64,000 nucleotides of DNA, taken from assembly GCF_047675955.1 (NCBI RefSeq), contig NC_132911.1:23396565-23460564 (forward strand), given 5' to 3'. The notes beneath the pieces are model-generated. The model did not search any database and had not been told where the DNA came from. It saw only the letters and a program-made list of their open reading frames with translations. The DNA is from Chlorocebus sabaeus (Eukaryota; Chordata; Mammalia; Primates; Cercopithecidae). The position numbers and the translations under genes were made by a program. This document shows, piece by piece, positions 22,341 to 33,477 of this stretch (position 1 is the stretch's first letter; every line of letters begins with the position of its first letter).

Positions 22341-23639
22341 GCATGTTATAGAAGAAAACTAACACTGAATCCAGAAATAAGTATATTCAGGAATCCAGGA
22401 CATGACTATGCCCTATTTTCATTCCACTGCAGGTCTCCCCATATATGTCTTCTGTCTATTGCTTTAGGAAAGGCAATAGAAAGTGTGTGTTTCCTTTAGG
22501 TCCTGGTAAATTCTACCTTCAACTGAACAAAACTCTTCTAAACTGCCTGATGAAGCAGCTCAGGGAGGAAGGAGTGCAGGCATTCATGAGCAGTATCTCT
22601 CCCCCAGTTTGGAAAGTTCTCTCTGCTGCTGACAAGGTGCAGGGTAGTTGGGCCAGGTTGCACCCAGAGGTTTAGGATTGCTTCTTCCTTTGGGATTTAT
22701 GTCTGGCTTCTGCTCCTCACTGGCCATTTTTCCACATGGATCCTTCTAGTAATCACTACTGAAGTAGTTACTGGCTATGTAAAATACTGCAGCAAAACAG
22801 AATCGTCTGGGGTGCCCTTTTCTCTCTTTTCAGTTTTGTGCCATTAAAATTGCTCTTGCCTCTCACTAGGGAATGGCCCAATCTCTGCTTGAGGGTTCTT
22901 TTCTTGACTTGAGAAAATGGAGGGGCAGCCCAATGGCTGCTTTGATGAGTCTGTAGAGTGCATGGTGTCTTGGCTTTCTCTCTATACAAAGAGAGGAACT
23001 TCAGAGTTGCAGCTCTTAGTGCTGCTCATTTGAGGGGTCCCAAATCCTCACTCCTCAAAACTGCTGGGGAAAATTCTAAGCTGATGCCTTTCTCCATTCG
23101 TATGTAGTATAGAGGGTACACATCTAGTAAAGGTCACAGAATCTAATATTTGTAAGCATCTCCTTTCATAGAAGGGCCTCTGTATGCCACCCAAGTAGTT
23201 GATTCTCCATCAGTGAGATCCTCTGTCTCAGCTCTAAGGCTTTGTATAGTTATAGCCTTCCCGTGCCTTGCTTTTTTGGAGGGTGGATTCATGGAGGAGT
23301 GGTCATACAATTGCACACCTATACTCTCCAGGCTTTGTAGCTGTGTGAAACAACAACAAAAAAGCCAAATTATTGAAATAAAAAGGATAATTAACATTTA
23401 TTTATGTTTCTCTTTCATGCTATTTCTAAGCTGCGATCATTTGGGATAGGAAGAAAATATGTGTTAAATATTACTTAGGCATTCGACATGATATGAAGGA
23501 AAAAGTTTAATCACATTCTTATGTATACCATTATGTTCAGTTTTCTATTAATATCCATAGTTTGGCTGAGTGAAAATTACAGGCTAACATTGAACAAATA
23601 GTTACAAATGTGCTGTGTTGCAACTCAAAAATTCAAGAC

Positions 23640-25690
23640 AAGAATCAGACTGAGCCCAGGTTGGGTGATTAGAGAGAGTTTCCTAAAGGAAGAGATGTTT
23701 AAGCTGAAATCGAAGTAGCTGAGATGTAGTTAGACAATAGCAGGACAGTGTAGTTGGTTACACAACTCTGGAGATCACTAGTTACCGTATCTAGACTAGT
23801 CCTGAGTGCGGAGGGTGTGAAATTAGGGTGATTGGTGGGGAGAGGTTTCTAGTGAGAAGGAACAACATGCGTGACCATCCTGAGATGCAGTATTGTGGGT
23901 ACAAGAAACTGAAAAATGGCTGGGCACGGTGACTCACGCCTGTAATCCCAGCACTTTGGGAGGCCGAGGTGGGCGGATCACGAGGTCAGGAGATAGAGAC
24001 CATCCTGGCTAACACGGTGAAACCCCGTCTCTACTAAAAATACAAAAAATTAGCTGGGCGTGGTGGCGGGCGCCTGTAGTCCCAGCTCCTTGGGAGGCTG
24101 AGGCAGGAGAATGGCGCAAACCCGGGAGGCGGAGCTTGCAGTGAGCCGAGATCGCCACCGCACTCCAGCCTGGGTGACAGAGCGAGACTCCGTCTCAGGA
24201 AAAAAAAAAAAAAAAAGAAACTGATAAATGCACGACATGGCAAAACTTAGGGAAAGGAAGAGTGATATTAGATGAGACCAAAGAGGTTGGATGGGGCTAG
24301 ATCAAGCATGATTTTGTAGTCCCTGTTAAGGCTTTTGGACTCTTCCTAAGGGCAATGTGAGAGCACTCGATTTAAAGTAGGCAAATGCCAGGGTGAGATT
24401 TGCATTAATAGTATATAATTCATACTACAATATGAAGAATAGGTTGGTTGAGAACTAAAGTAGAGTAGGTAGACTAATGGGAGACGAACCATAATGAATG
24501 CTGTTTGGACTAGAGTGATAGCTGAGTTGGAGTAAAAGAAATGGATCCAAAAGATATTTAGTGGGTAGAGGGAGTCTGAAGAGAGGGAGCGTGTGAATTC
24601 AAGGATAATTTCTAAGTTTCTGTCTTGAACTGGTTGGATGAAGGCAACATTTACTGAGATACAGAACAATGGTGGGAGAGAGCTCTCTGTGTGCCAATGC
24701 AAGAGGATGACCTCGGTTTTGGACAAATTGAATTAAGATGTTAACATGTGTAATGGAAAATTTTGAGTAGGTGGTTGCTTTTGTGGATTGGGAGCTCAGG
24801 AGGGGAGTCAGCTGGAGTTATAAATTTGCTGGCTATCAGATTCTGGAAACCATAGAAATTGGCGAGATTATTTAAGGGGAAAACATTGAGTTAGAAACAA
24901 GGAAAGTCAAAAAAGTGAGCGATCTATAGAAATCACACACACCTTAAATGGTTGGGTAGAGGAAGGAGATTATGAAGGAGATTTAAATGGCATGTTCAAG
25001 GGAGGTAAGAAGATCTAGTCACCAAAGGCAAAGGAAAAGATTGTTTAGGAAGAAGGAAATAGTTAACTGTTAAGTGCTGTAGAGAGAACAAGGGCGTAAG
25101 GCGGGAAGTAACAGAAAAGCTGATTCAAATTGCTTAAACAACCAGGGTATGTATTGACTCTTCTTACTAGAATTTTAGAAGTAGGGAAGGCTTCCAGTTC
25201 ACTTTATTCTAATCTGCCTTCATTACTCCGGATTCTCTTGGGGGTACCCTTCTCTGTGTGTTGGTTTTATTGTGAGACTATTTCCCTCATGGAGACAAAA
25301 TGTTTGTAGTTGCTTCTGGTTTCACATCAGTACTTTCTGGCATCTGGAAGAGAATTTTTGTCTCTTCTACTTACTCATTCTTGAGAGGGAGAAAACTTAA
25401 CTTTACCGAAGCCCCTGGTATACTCTTCCTGGCTTATTATTGGTCTAAATTGAGTCATGCTTATTCCTGAACCAAATTCTGGACAGAAAAATACCTTGCA
25501 TTTAATGACTTAAGTGTGATTTCGCAAATTTATTATTGCTAAGGCGTTAGGGGTAAATAAACCAATAAATCTTACCTCAGGAAATAGGAATTATCTTCCC
25601 TTGAGTCATAAGACTAGCGTTCTTTTGGGGATGGTGAAGGAGAGAACAGATGTAGGTTGGGCAATCAACAATGTCCACTATATTAACATA
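23640..25690 (+). repeat. Unassigned ancient repeat-like region split by AluY
   Basis: Both flanks of the AluY read as one degenerate element, with phrases such as GAGAAGGAACAACATGCGTG and, further on, GGACAAATTGAATTAAGATG. The same style of sequence occurs at 16400-16860 and 41650-42480. It resembles a mammal-wide interspersed family that I cannot name with confidence. Confidence 0.35.
23918..24216 (+). mobile_element. AluY-like element
   Basis: A full-length Alu with the young-subfamily segment GGATCACGAGGTCAGGAGAT and an A tail. Target-site duplications are AGAAACTGAAAAAT (23904-23917) and AGAAACTGATAAAT (from about 24216), one mismatch. It is the youngest-looking Alu of the window. Confidence 0.92.
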
Positions 25691-26960
25691 AGCAATAAAT
25701 GAGAATTGCTTATTAAAATTTAAAAAATTATAGATATTTATTGCATTATACTTGACACATATTCATTGCACATATTTAAAAATGCACCATGAAACCATGA
25801 CCACAGTCAGGATAATGAATACAAAAGTTTTCTCACTACCCTTTGTAATCACTTACTCCTCTCCTCACCCTTCTCATCCCCTCCTTGTCCAGTTCTTGGG
25901 CAATCACTGATCTTCTCTGTCACTATAGATTCATTTGTATTTTCTAGAATTTTTTATAAATGAAAGACGTATGTGTTCTTTTTTGTGTGGCCTCTTTTGT
26001 TCAGTGTAATTATTTTGTGATTCATCCATGTTGTTGTGCACATCAATAGTTCATTCATTTTGATTGCTATATAGTATCCCATTGAATGGATATGTTACAA
26101 TTTGTTTATCCATTCACACGTTGATGGACATTTAGGTTGTTTGCAGTTTTGAGGTATTGCAAATAAAGGTGCCAGGAGTATTCATGTACAAATGTGTTCT
26201 CTACGGTAGATACCTAGGAGTGGAATGGCTAGGTCATATACTAAGAAACTGAAAAACTCTTTTACAAAGTTGTGGTTCCATTTGACAGTCTCACTAGCAG
26301 TAATGGGATTTCCACCTCCTCACTAACATTTAGTAGTGTCAATCCTTTTAATTTGAGCTATTCTAGTGGGTCTGTAGTGCTATCTCGTGATTTTAACTTG
26401 CATTTCTCTAATAACTAATAATGTTGAGCTTCTTTCAATATGCTTATTTGCTATCCATATACCTTTTTTTGGTCAAGTATCTGTTCAAATCTTTTGCTTT
26501 ATTTAAAAAATTATTTAGTTTCATTCTTGAGTTGTAAGAGTTCTGTATGTATTCTAGATATAAATTATTTATTAGATATATGATTTGTAAATATCTTCTC
26601 TTAGTCTTTGGCTCCATTTTTAATCTTCTTAATGCTATTTTCTAAGGAGCAAAGTTTTAGTTTTGATAAGGTCAAATTTATTTATTTTTATGTTTGTGCT
26701 TTTTGTACTATATTTAAAAAATCTTCACCAGACTCAAGGTCATCAAGATTTTCCCCTGTTTTCTTTCAGAAATTATATAGGTTTAACCCTTAAAGTTAAA
26801 ACTATTATTGATTTTGAGTTAGTTTTGTATATGGTTTGAGGTAAGGGTCATGTTAATTTTTTTTTTTTTTTTGTATACGACTGACCAATTGTTCTAGAGC
26901 TATTTTTAGAAAAGATTATTTTTTCTTGGCTTAATTTCTTTGACATACTTGTTGAAAATC
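25690..26960 (-). mobile_element. Old L1M fragment, antisense
   Basis: On the + strand it reads as the reverse of an L1 3' region: 'ttcatccatgttgttg', 'gttgatggacatttagg', 'tacctaggagtggaatgg', then the ORF2 C-terminal region with many stops. It ends at the inverted repeat at 26947. It is non-coding and heavily diverged. Confidence 0.8.
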
Positions 26961-27007
26961 AGTTACATATATGTATATGCATATTATGTAATTGATTTTC
27001 AACAAGT
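26947..27007 (+). repeat. 23-bp inverted repeat (hairpin)
   Basis: The arms at 26947-26969 and 26985-27007 are reverse complements at 22 of 23 positions, around a 15-nt AT-rich loop. The left arm begins ACTTGTTGAAAATCA and is native antisense L1M sequence. A third partial copy in the same orientation as the right arm (TTTTCAACAAGTATATG) lies at about 27034-27051. Confidence 0.9.
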
Positions 27008-27044
27008 GTATATATGCAAAATCAATATATGCAATTTTCAACAA

Positions 27045-27105
27045 GTATATGTATGTATGTGTGTGTATATATATACACATACATGTACATACATGTATAT
27101 ATTCC
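27045..27105 (+). repeat. (TG/TA)n microsatellite
   Basis: Alternating TATG, TGTG and TATA steps followed by an ACATACATG-type stretch. Confidence 0.85.
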
Positions 27106-27179
27106 TATATTGTCTCTCATCTTTGTCCCTTTATTTGGTTTCCACCCACTTTGACCTTCCAATGTAATTATTCTTAACA

Positions 27180-28600
27180 GTGTAGTGAGTATTCTGCTAG
27201 ATAGAATGCAATACCCAATATTATCATTGCTTCAAAATTTAAATGGGATTACATTGCACATATTGTTCTGTAATTTGCTTTTTTCCCTTTAAATACATGT
27301 CTTGGAAATAAGTAGACACAAATACACCTTATTATTTTTAAACTGGTCTATAGAATTAGTGTGCAAGATATATAGCCAGCCTCTGAATGACGGACATTTA
27401 GCTTGTTCAAATATTTTCAGTATTACAAATTACATCATTGTAAATGCCTTTTGGGGCATGCATAAGCTTTTCTGTAAAATAGGTTCTTTGAGGTAAAATT
27501 TTTGGATCAAAGGTTAAGTACATAAAATTTTATATGTGCTTGAAAAATCACCTAAAGGCTTTATCATTTCTTTGAACAATCTAAGAAAGTAATTATTTTA
27601 TCTATACACTCACCAATGCTGAATATTGGCAACTAAAAATATATTTGGTGAAATTAATGGAATACTATGAAGCCATGAAGAAGAACAAGATCATGTCCTT
27701 TGCAGGAACATGGATGGAGCTGGAGGCCATTATCCTTAGTAAACTGATACAAGAACAGAAAACTATATACCACATGTTCTCACTTATAAGTGGAAGCTAA
27801 ATGATGAGAACAGATGGACGCATAGACGGGGACAACACACACTGGGGCTTTTCAGAAGGTGGAGGGTTGGAGGAAGGAGAGGATCAGGAAAAATAACTAA
27901 TGGGTACTAGGTTTAATACCTGGGTGATAAAATAATTTGTACAACGAACCCTCATGACACACATATATCTATATAACAAACCTGCACATCTGCCCCTGAA
28001 CTTAAAATAAAAGTTAAAAAAAATTTTGGTGAAATTAAATTGTCATTGTAATTTATTTCATGTATTACTATTGTGTCTTTCAAAGTGAATCCTTTTCTCT
28101 ATTTTAAATATGTTTTGTTTGTATTTTTGTTTTATTCAGATTTTCTACCCTTTTCTGAGTTTATGTTGGCAATTTATGTTTTTCCTAGAAAAAGTTATTC
28201 ATCTACATTTCATTACATTAGAATAAATTGCTCTATGGTATTCCCTTTGAATTAGTGAAATTTCCTCTGTAACTGTGATTGACACCATCTGTCGGCTTTT
28301 AATATTATTTGTATCCTCTGCATTTTTTAAGTAATAAGACTTGTTAAAGATTTGCTCATGTGTTTTCAAAGCACCACTGAGTTTTATTAAATCTTCTAAT
28401 TAAAATCTTTTTATATCCTCATTAATTTATTTTTTCTACTTTTAACATGCTTGTTTTGCTCTTAGTTTTATCCCTTTCTGGAAAATATTTTTAAAAATTT
28501 TATGTGATCAATATTCAACATGTTTCAATCAACTTTATTGTGATATAATTTATACATAATAAAATTAATTCCATTTACCCACCCCCGATACTTTTAGGTG
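27180..28600 (-). mobile_element. Old L1M fragments, antisense
   Basis: The + strand reads as a reversed L1M 3' region, with boxes like GGACATTTAGCTTGTTC and TTTTGGATCAAAGG, interrupted by a sense L1 tail at 27658-28024. The part at about 28530-28600 (ACTTTATTGTGATATAATTT) resembles the L1M 3'UTR. Confidence 0.65.
27658..28024 (+). mobile_element. 5'-truncated L1 3' end, sense, with TSD
   Basis: The 367-bp insert contains the ORF2 C-terminal region (AGGAACATGGATGGAGCTGG), the 3'UTR and an A-rich tail. The 14-bp duplication TTTGGTGAAATTAA lies at 27644-27657 and 28025-28038, a perfect match. The element is an older primate L1. Confidence 0.93.
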
Positions 28601-28842
28601 TAGTTATCACATTTTTTACTTTTATTTATTATAAACCCACCTTCTGGTGATATTATATTTGCTTTCAACAGTTAGTTATCTTTTAAATAAATTAGAGAAG
28701 AAAAAAGTTATATTTACTCATTTATTTACCACTTCGGTTTCTCTTCATTCCTTCCTATACATCCTAGTTCTCATCTGGTGTCATTTCCCTTCTGACTTAA
28801 GGCTATGTTTCAGTACTATTTCTAGTAAAGATCTATTGAACA

Positions 28843-29242
28843 GGCTGGGCACGGTGGCTCATGCCTGTAAACCTAGCATTTTGGGAGACCGAGGCGGGCA
28901 GATCACTTGAGGTCAGGAGTTCGAGACCAGGCTGGCCAACATGGTGAAACCTCATCTCTACTAAAACAAACAAACAAACAAAAAACAAAACAAAGCAAAT
29001 ATATATATGTGTGTGTGTGTATATATATGTGTGTATATATGTGTGTGTGTATATATATATGTGTGTATATATATAAATTAGCCTGGCATGGTGGTGCATG
29101 ACTATAATCCCAGCTACTCAGGACAGGAGGCTGAGGCATGAGAGTAGCCTGTTTCCAGGAGGTGGAGGTTGCAGTGAGCTGAGACTGTGCCATTGCACTC
29201 CAGCCTGGGTGACAGAGTGAGACTCAGTATTTAAAAAAAAAA
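28843..29242 (+). mobile_element. Alu with internal microsatellite expansion
   Basis: An AluS-like element. After the left monomer the middle A-rich linker has become (AAAC)n and then a TA/TG array of about 80 bp (28998-29077). The right monomer follows with a short tail. Possible duplications are ATTGAACA (28835-28842) and ACTGAACA (about 29245-29252). Confidence 0.9.
28998..29077 (+). repeat. (TA/TG)n microsatellite inside Alu
   Basis: Runs of ATATAT and GTGTGT alternate in four to five blocks, seeded in the Alu linker. Confidence 0.92.
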
Positions 29243-29586
29243 TTACTGAACAAATTCTCTCAGTTTTTGATTTTCTGAAATATCCTTATTTTTGCCAGAT
29301 ACAAAAATTGTGGACATAGTTTTTTTTTTTTCTTTTTTTGCACTTTATTTTTTTTATTTTTTTTTAAAATTTATTTATTATTATTAAACTTCAAGTTGTA
29401 GGGTACATGTGCACAACGTGCAGGTTTGCTACATATGTATACTTGTGCCATGTTGGTGTGCTGCACCCATCAACTCGTCATTTACATCAGGTATAACTCC
29501 CAATGCAATCCCTCCCCCCTCCCCCCTCCCCATGATAGGCCCCGGTGTGTGATGTTCCCCTTCCCGAGTCCAAGTGATCTCATTGT

Positions 29587-32500
29587 TCAGTTCCCACCTA
29601 CGAGTGAGAACATGCGGTGTTTGGTTTTCTGTTCTTGTGATAGTTTGCTAAGAATGATGGTTTCCAGCTGCATCCATGTCCCTACAAAGGACACAAACTC
29701 ATCCTTTTTTATGGCTGCATAGTATTCCATGGTGTATATGTGCCACATTTTCTTAATCCAATCTGTCACTGATGGACATTTGGGTTGATTCCAAGTCTTT
29801 GCTATTGTGAATAGTGCTGCAATAAACATACGTGTGCATGTGTCCTTATAGCAGCATAATTTATAATCCTTTGGGTATATACCCAGTAATGGGATGGCTG
29901 GGTCATATGGTACATCTAGTTCTAGATTCTTGAGGAATCGCCATACTGTTTTCCATAATGGTTGAACTAGTTTACACTCCCACCAACAGTGTAAAAGTGT
30001 TCCTATTTCTCCACATCCTCTCCAGCACCTGTTGTTTCCTGACTTTTTAATGATCGCCATTCTAACTGGTGTGAGATGGTATCTCATTGTGGTTTTGATT
30101 TGCATTTCTCTGATGGCCAGTGATGATGAGCATTTTTTCATGTGTCTGTTGGCTGTATGAATGTCTTCTTTTGAGAAATGTCTGTTCATATCCTTTGCCC
30201 ACTTTTGGATGGGGTTGTTTGTTTTTTTCTTGTAAATTTGTTTGAGTTCTTTGTAGGTTCTGGATATTAGCCCTTTGTCAGATGAGTAGATTGCAAAAAT
30301 TTTCTCCCATTCTGTAGGTTGCCTGCTCACTCTGATGGTAGTTTCTTTTGCTGTGCAGAAGCTCTTTAGTTTGATGAGATCCCATTTGTCAATTTTGGCT
30401 TTTGCTGCCGTTGCTTTTGGTGTTTTAGACATGAAGTCTTTGCCCATGCCTATGTCCTGAATGGTACTACCTAGGTTTTCCTCTAGGATTTTTATGGTAT
30501 TAGGTCTAACATTTAAGTCTCTAATCCATCTTGAATTAATTTTCGTATAAGGAGTAAGGAAAGGATCCAGTTTCAGCTTTCTACTTATGGCTAGCCAGTT
30601 TTCCCAGCACCATTTATTAAATAGGGAATCCTTTCCCCATTTCTTGTTTCTCTCAGGTTTGTCAAAGATCAGATGGCTGTAGATGTGTGGTATTATTTCT
30701 GAGGACTCTGTTCTGTTCCATTGGTCTATATCTCTGTTTTGGTACCAGTACCATGCTGTTTTGGTTACTGTAGCCTTGTAGTATAGTTTGAAGTCAGGTA
30801 GCGTGATGCCTCCAGCTTTGTTCTTTTGACTTAGGATTGTCTTGGAGATGCGGGCTCTTTTTTGGTTCCATATGAACTTTAAAGCAGTTTTTTCCAATTC
30901 TGTGAAGAAGCTCATTGGTAGCTTGATGGGGATGGCATTGAATCTATAAATTACCTTGGGCAGTATGGCCATTTTCACGATATTGATTCTTCCTATCCAT
31001 AAGCATGGTATGTTCTTCCATTTGTTTGTGTCCTCTTTGATTTCACTGAGCAGTGGTTTGTAGTTCTCCTTGAAGAGGTCCTTTACATCCCTTGTAAGTT
31101 GGATTCCTAGGTATTTTATTCTCTTTGAAGCAATTGTGAATGGAAGTTCATTCCTGATTTGGCTCTCTGTTTGACTGTCACTGGTGTATAAGAATACTTG
31201 TGATTTTTGCACATTAATTTTGTATCCTGAGACTTTGCTGAAGTTGCTGATCAGCTTAAGGAGATTTTGGGCTGAGACAATGGGGTTTTCTAAATATACA
31301 ATCATGTCGTCTGCAAACAGGGACAATTTGACTTCTTCTTTTCCTAACTGAATCCCCTTGATTTCTTTCTCTTGCCTGATTGCCCTAGCCAGAACTTCCA
31401 ACACTATGTTGAATAGGAGTGGTGAGAGAGGGCATCCCTGTCTTGTGCCAGTTTTCAAAGGGAATTTTTCCAGTTTTTGCCCATTCAGTATGATATTGGC
31501 TGTGGGTTTGTCATAAATAGCTCTTATGATTTTGAGGTACGTTCCATCAATACCGAATTTATTGAGCGTTTTTAGCATGAAGGGCTGTTGAATTTTGTCA
31601 AAAGCCTTTTCTGCATCTATTGAGATAATGATGTGGTTCTTGTCTTTGGTTCTGTTTATATGCTGGATTATGTTTATTGATTTGTGAATGTTGAACCAGC
31701 CTTGCATCCCAGGGATGAAGCCCACTTGATCATGGTGGATAAGCTTTTTGATGTGCTGCTGAATCCGGTTTGCCAGTATTTTATTGAGGATTTTTGCATC
31801 GATGTTCATCAGGGATATTGGTCTAAAATTCTCTTTTTTTGTTGTGTCTCTGCCAGGCTTTGGTATCAGGATGATGTTGGCCTCATAAAATGAGTTAGGG
31901 AGGATTCCCTCTTTTTCTATTGATTGGAATAGTTTCAGAAGGAATGGTACCAGCTCCTCCTTGTACCTCTGGTAGAATTCAGCTGTGAATCCATCTGGTC
32001 CTGGACTTTTTTTGGTTGGTAGGCTATTAATTATTGCCTCAATTTCAGAGCCTACTATTGGTCTATTCAGGGATTCAACTTCTTCCTGGTTTAGTCTTGG
32101 AAGAGTGTAAGTGTCCAGGAAATTATCCATTTCTTCTAGATTTTCCAGTTTATTTGCGTAGAGGTGTTTATAGTATTCTCTGATGGTAGTTTGTATTTCT
32201 GTGGGGTCGGTGGTGATATCCCCTTTATCATTTTTAATTGCGTCGATTTGATTCTTCTCTCTTTTCTTCTTTATTAGTCTTGCTAGTGGTCTGTCAATTT
32301 TGTTGATCTTTTCAAAAAACCAACTCCTGGATTCATTGATTTTTTGGAGGGTTTTTTGTGTCTCTATCTCCTTCAGTTCTGCTCTGATCTTAGTTATTTC
32401 TTGCCTTCTGCTAGCTTTCGAATGTGTTTGCTCTTGCTTCTCTAGTTCTTTTAATTGCGATGTTAGAGTGTCAATTTTAGATCTTTCCTGCTTTCTCTTG

Positions 32501-33414
32501 TGGGCATTTAGTGCTATAAATTTCCCTCTACACACTGCTTTAAATGTGTCCCAGAGATTCTGGTATGTTGTATCTTTGTTCTCATTGGTTTCAAAGAACA
32601 TCTTTATTTCTGCCTTCATTTCGTTATGTACCCAGTAGTCATTCAGGAGCAGGTTGTTCAGTTTCCATGTAGTTGAGCGGTTTTGATTGAGTTTCTTAGT
32701 CCTGAGTTCTAATTTGATTGCACTGTGGTCTGAGAGACAGTTTGTTATAATTTCTGTTCTTGTACATTTGCTGAGGAGTGCTTTACTTCCGATTACGTGG
32801 TCAATTTTGGAGTAAGTACGATGTGGTGCTGAGAAGAATGTATATTCTGTTGATTTGGGGTGGAGAGTTCTATAGATGTCTATTAGGTCTGCTTGCTGCA
32901 GAGATGAGTTCAATTCCTGGATATCCTTGTTAACTTTCTGTCTCGTTGATCTGTCTAATGTTGACAGTGGAGTGTTGAAGTCTCCCATTATTATTGTATG
33001 GGAGTCTAAGTCTCTTTGTAAGTCTCTAAGGACTTGCTTTATGAATCTGGGTGCTCCTGTATTGGGTGCATATATATTTAGGATAGTTAGCTCTTCCTGT
33101 TGAATTGATCCCTTTACCATTATGTAATGTCCTTCTTTGTCTCTTTTGATCTTTGATGGTTTAAAGTCTGTTTTATCAGAGACTAGTATTGCAACCCCCG
33201 CTTTTTTGTGTTCTCCATTTGCTTGGTAAATCTTCCTCCATCCCTTTATTTTGAGCCTATGTATGTCTCTGCGTGTGAGATGGGTCTCCTGAATACAGCA
33301 GACTGATGGGTCTTGACTCTTTATCCAGTTTGCCAGTCTGTGTCTTTTAATTGGAGCATTTAGTCCATTTACATTTAAGGTTAAGATTGTTATGTGTGAA
33401 CTTGATCCTGCCAT
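29587..33414 (-). CDS. L1 ORF2 protein (endonuclease, reverse transcriptase)
   Basis: This 1275-residue reading frame is uninterrupted and exactly the length of human L1 ORF2p. The endonuclease domain is at about 1-239, with the expected residues Asn14, Glu43, Asp145 and Asn147 (in GDFN) and the SDHS box near 228-231. The reverse transcriptase domain is at about 500-770, with FADD near 700-703. The C-terminal Cys-rich segment has the C-X3-C-X7-H-X4-C pattern. The protein would nick target DNA and copy L1 RNA by target-primed reverse transcription. It starts 63 bp after the ORF1 stop, the normal L1 spacing. It could in principle act on other transcripts if expressed, but its own ORF1 is broken. 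That no stop has accumulated argues for a geologically recent insertion. Confidence 0.95.
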   Translation of the reverse strand: MAGSSSHITILTLNVNGLNAPIKRHRLANWIKSQDPSVCCIQETHLTRRDIHRLKIKGWRKIYQANGEHKKAGVAILVSDKTDFKPSKIKRDKEGHYIMVKGSIQQEELTILNIYAPNTGAPRFIKQVLRDLQRDLDSHTIIMGDFNTPLSTLDRSTRQKVNKDIQELNSSLQQADLIDIYRTLHPKSTEYTFFSAPHRTYSKIDHVIGSKALLSKCTRTEIITNCLSDHSAIKLELRTKKLNQNRSTTWKLNNLLLNDYWVHNEMKAEIKMFFETNENKDTTYQNLWDTFKAVCRGKFIALNAHKRKQERSKIDTLTSQLKELEKQEQTHSKASRRQEITKIRAELKEIETQKTLQKINESRSWFFEKINKIDRPLARLIKKKREKNQIDAIKNDKGDITTDPTEIQTTIREYYKHLYANKLENLEEMDNFLDTYTLPRLNQEEVESLNRPIVGSEIEAIINSLPTKKSPGPDGFTAEFYQRYKEELVPFLLKLFQSIEKEGILPNSFYEANIILIPKPGRDTTKKENFRPISLMNIDAKILNKILANRIQQHIKKLIHHDQVGFIPGMQGWFNIHKSINIIQHINRTKDKNHIIISIDAEKAFDKIQQPFMLKTLNKFGIDGTYLKIIRAIYDKPTANIILNGQKLEKFPLKTGTRQGCPLSPLLFNIVLEVLARAIRQEKEIKGIQLGKEEVKLSLFADDMIVYLENPIVSAQNLLKLISNFSKVSGYKINVQKSQVFLYTSDSQTESQIRNELPFTIASKRIKYLGIQLTRDVKDLFKENYKPLLSEIKEDTNKWKNIPCLWIGRINIVKMAILPKVIYRFNAIPIKLPMSFFTELEKTALKFIWNQKRARISKTILSQKNKAGGITLPDFKLYYKATVTKTAWYWYQNRDIDQWNRTESSEIIPHIYSHLIFDKPERNKKWGKDSLFNKWCWENWLAISRKLKLDPFLTPYTKINSRWIRDLNVRPNTIKILEENLGSTIQDIGMGKDFMSKTPKATAAKAKIDKWDLIKLKSFCTAKETTIRVSRQPTEWEKIFAIYSSDKGLISRTYKELKQIYKKKTNNPIQKWAKDMNRHFSKEDIHTANRHMKKCSSSLAIREMQIKTTMRYHLTPVRMAIIKKSGNNRCWRGCGEIGTLLHCWWECKLVQPLWKTVWRFLKNLELDVPYDPAIPLLGIYPKDYKLCCYKDTCTRMFIAALFTIAKTWNQPKCPSVTDWIKKMWHIYTMEYYAAIKKDEFVSFVGTWMQLETIILSKLSQEQKTKHRMFSLVGGN

Positions 33415-33477
33415 TATGATATTAACTGGTTATTTTGCTCGTTAGTTGATGCAGTTTCTTCCTAGCCTTGATGGTCT

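Noticed and set aside
31684..33103. Several + strand open frames of 69-112 codons inside the L1
   Set aside because: They are antisense shadows of the L1 ORF2 reading frame.
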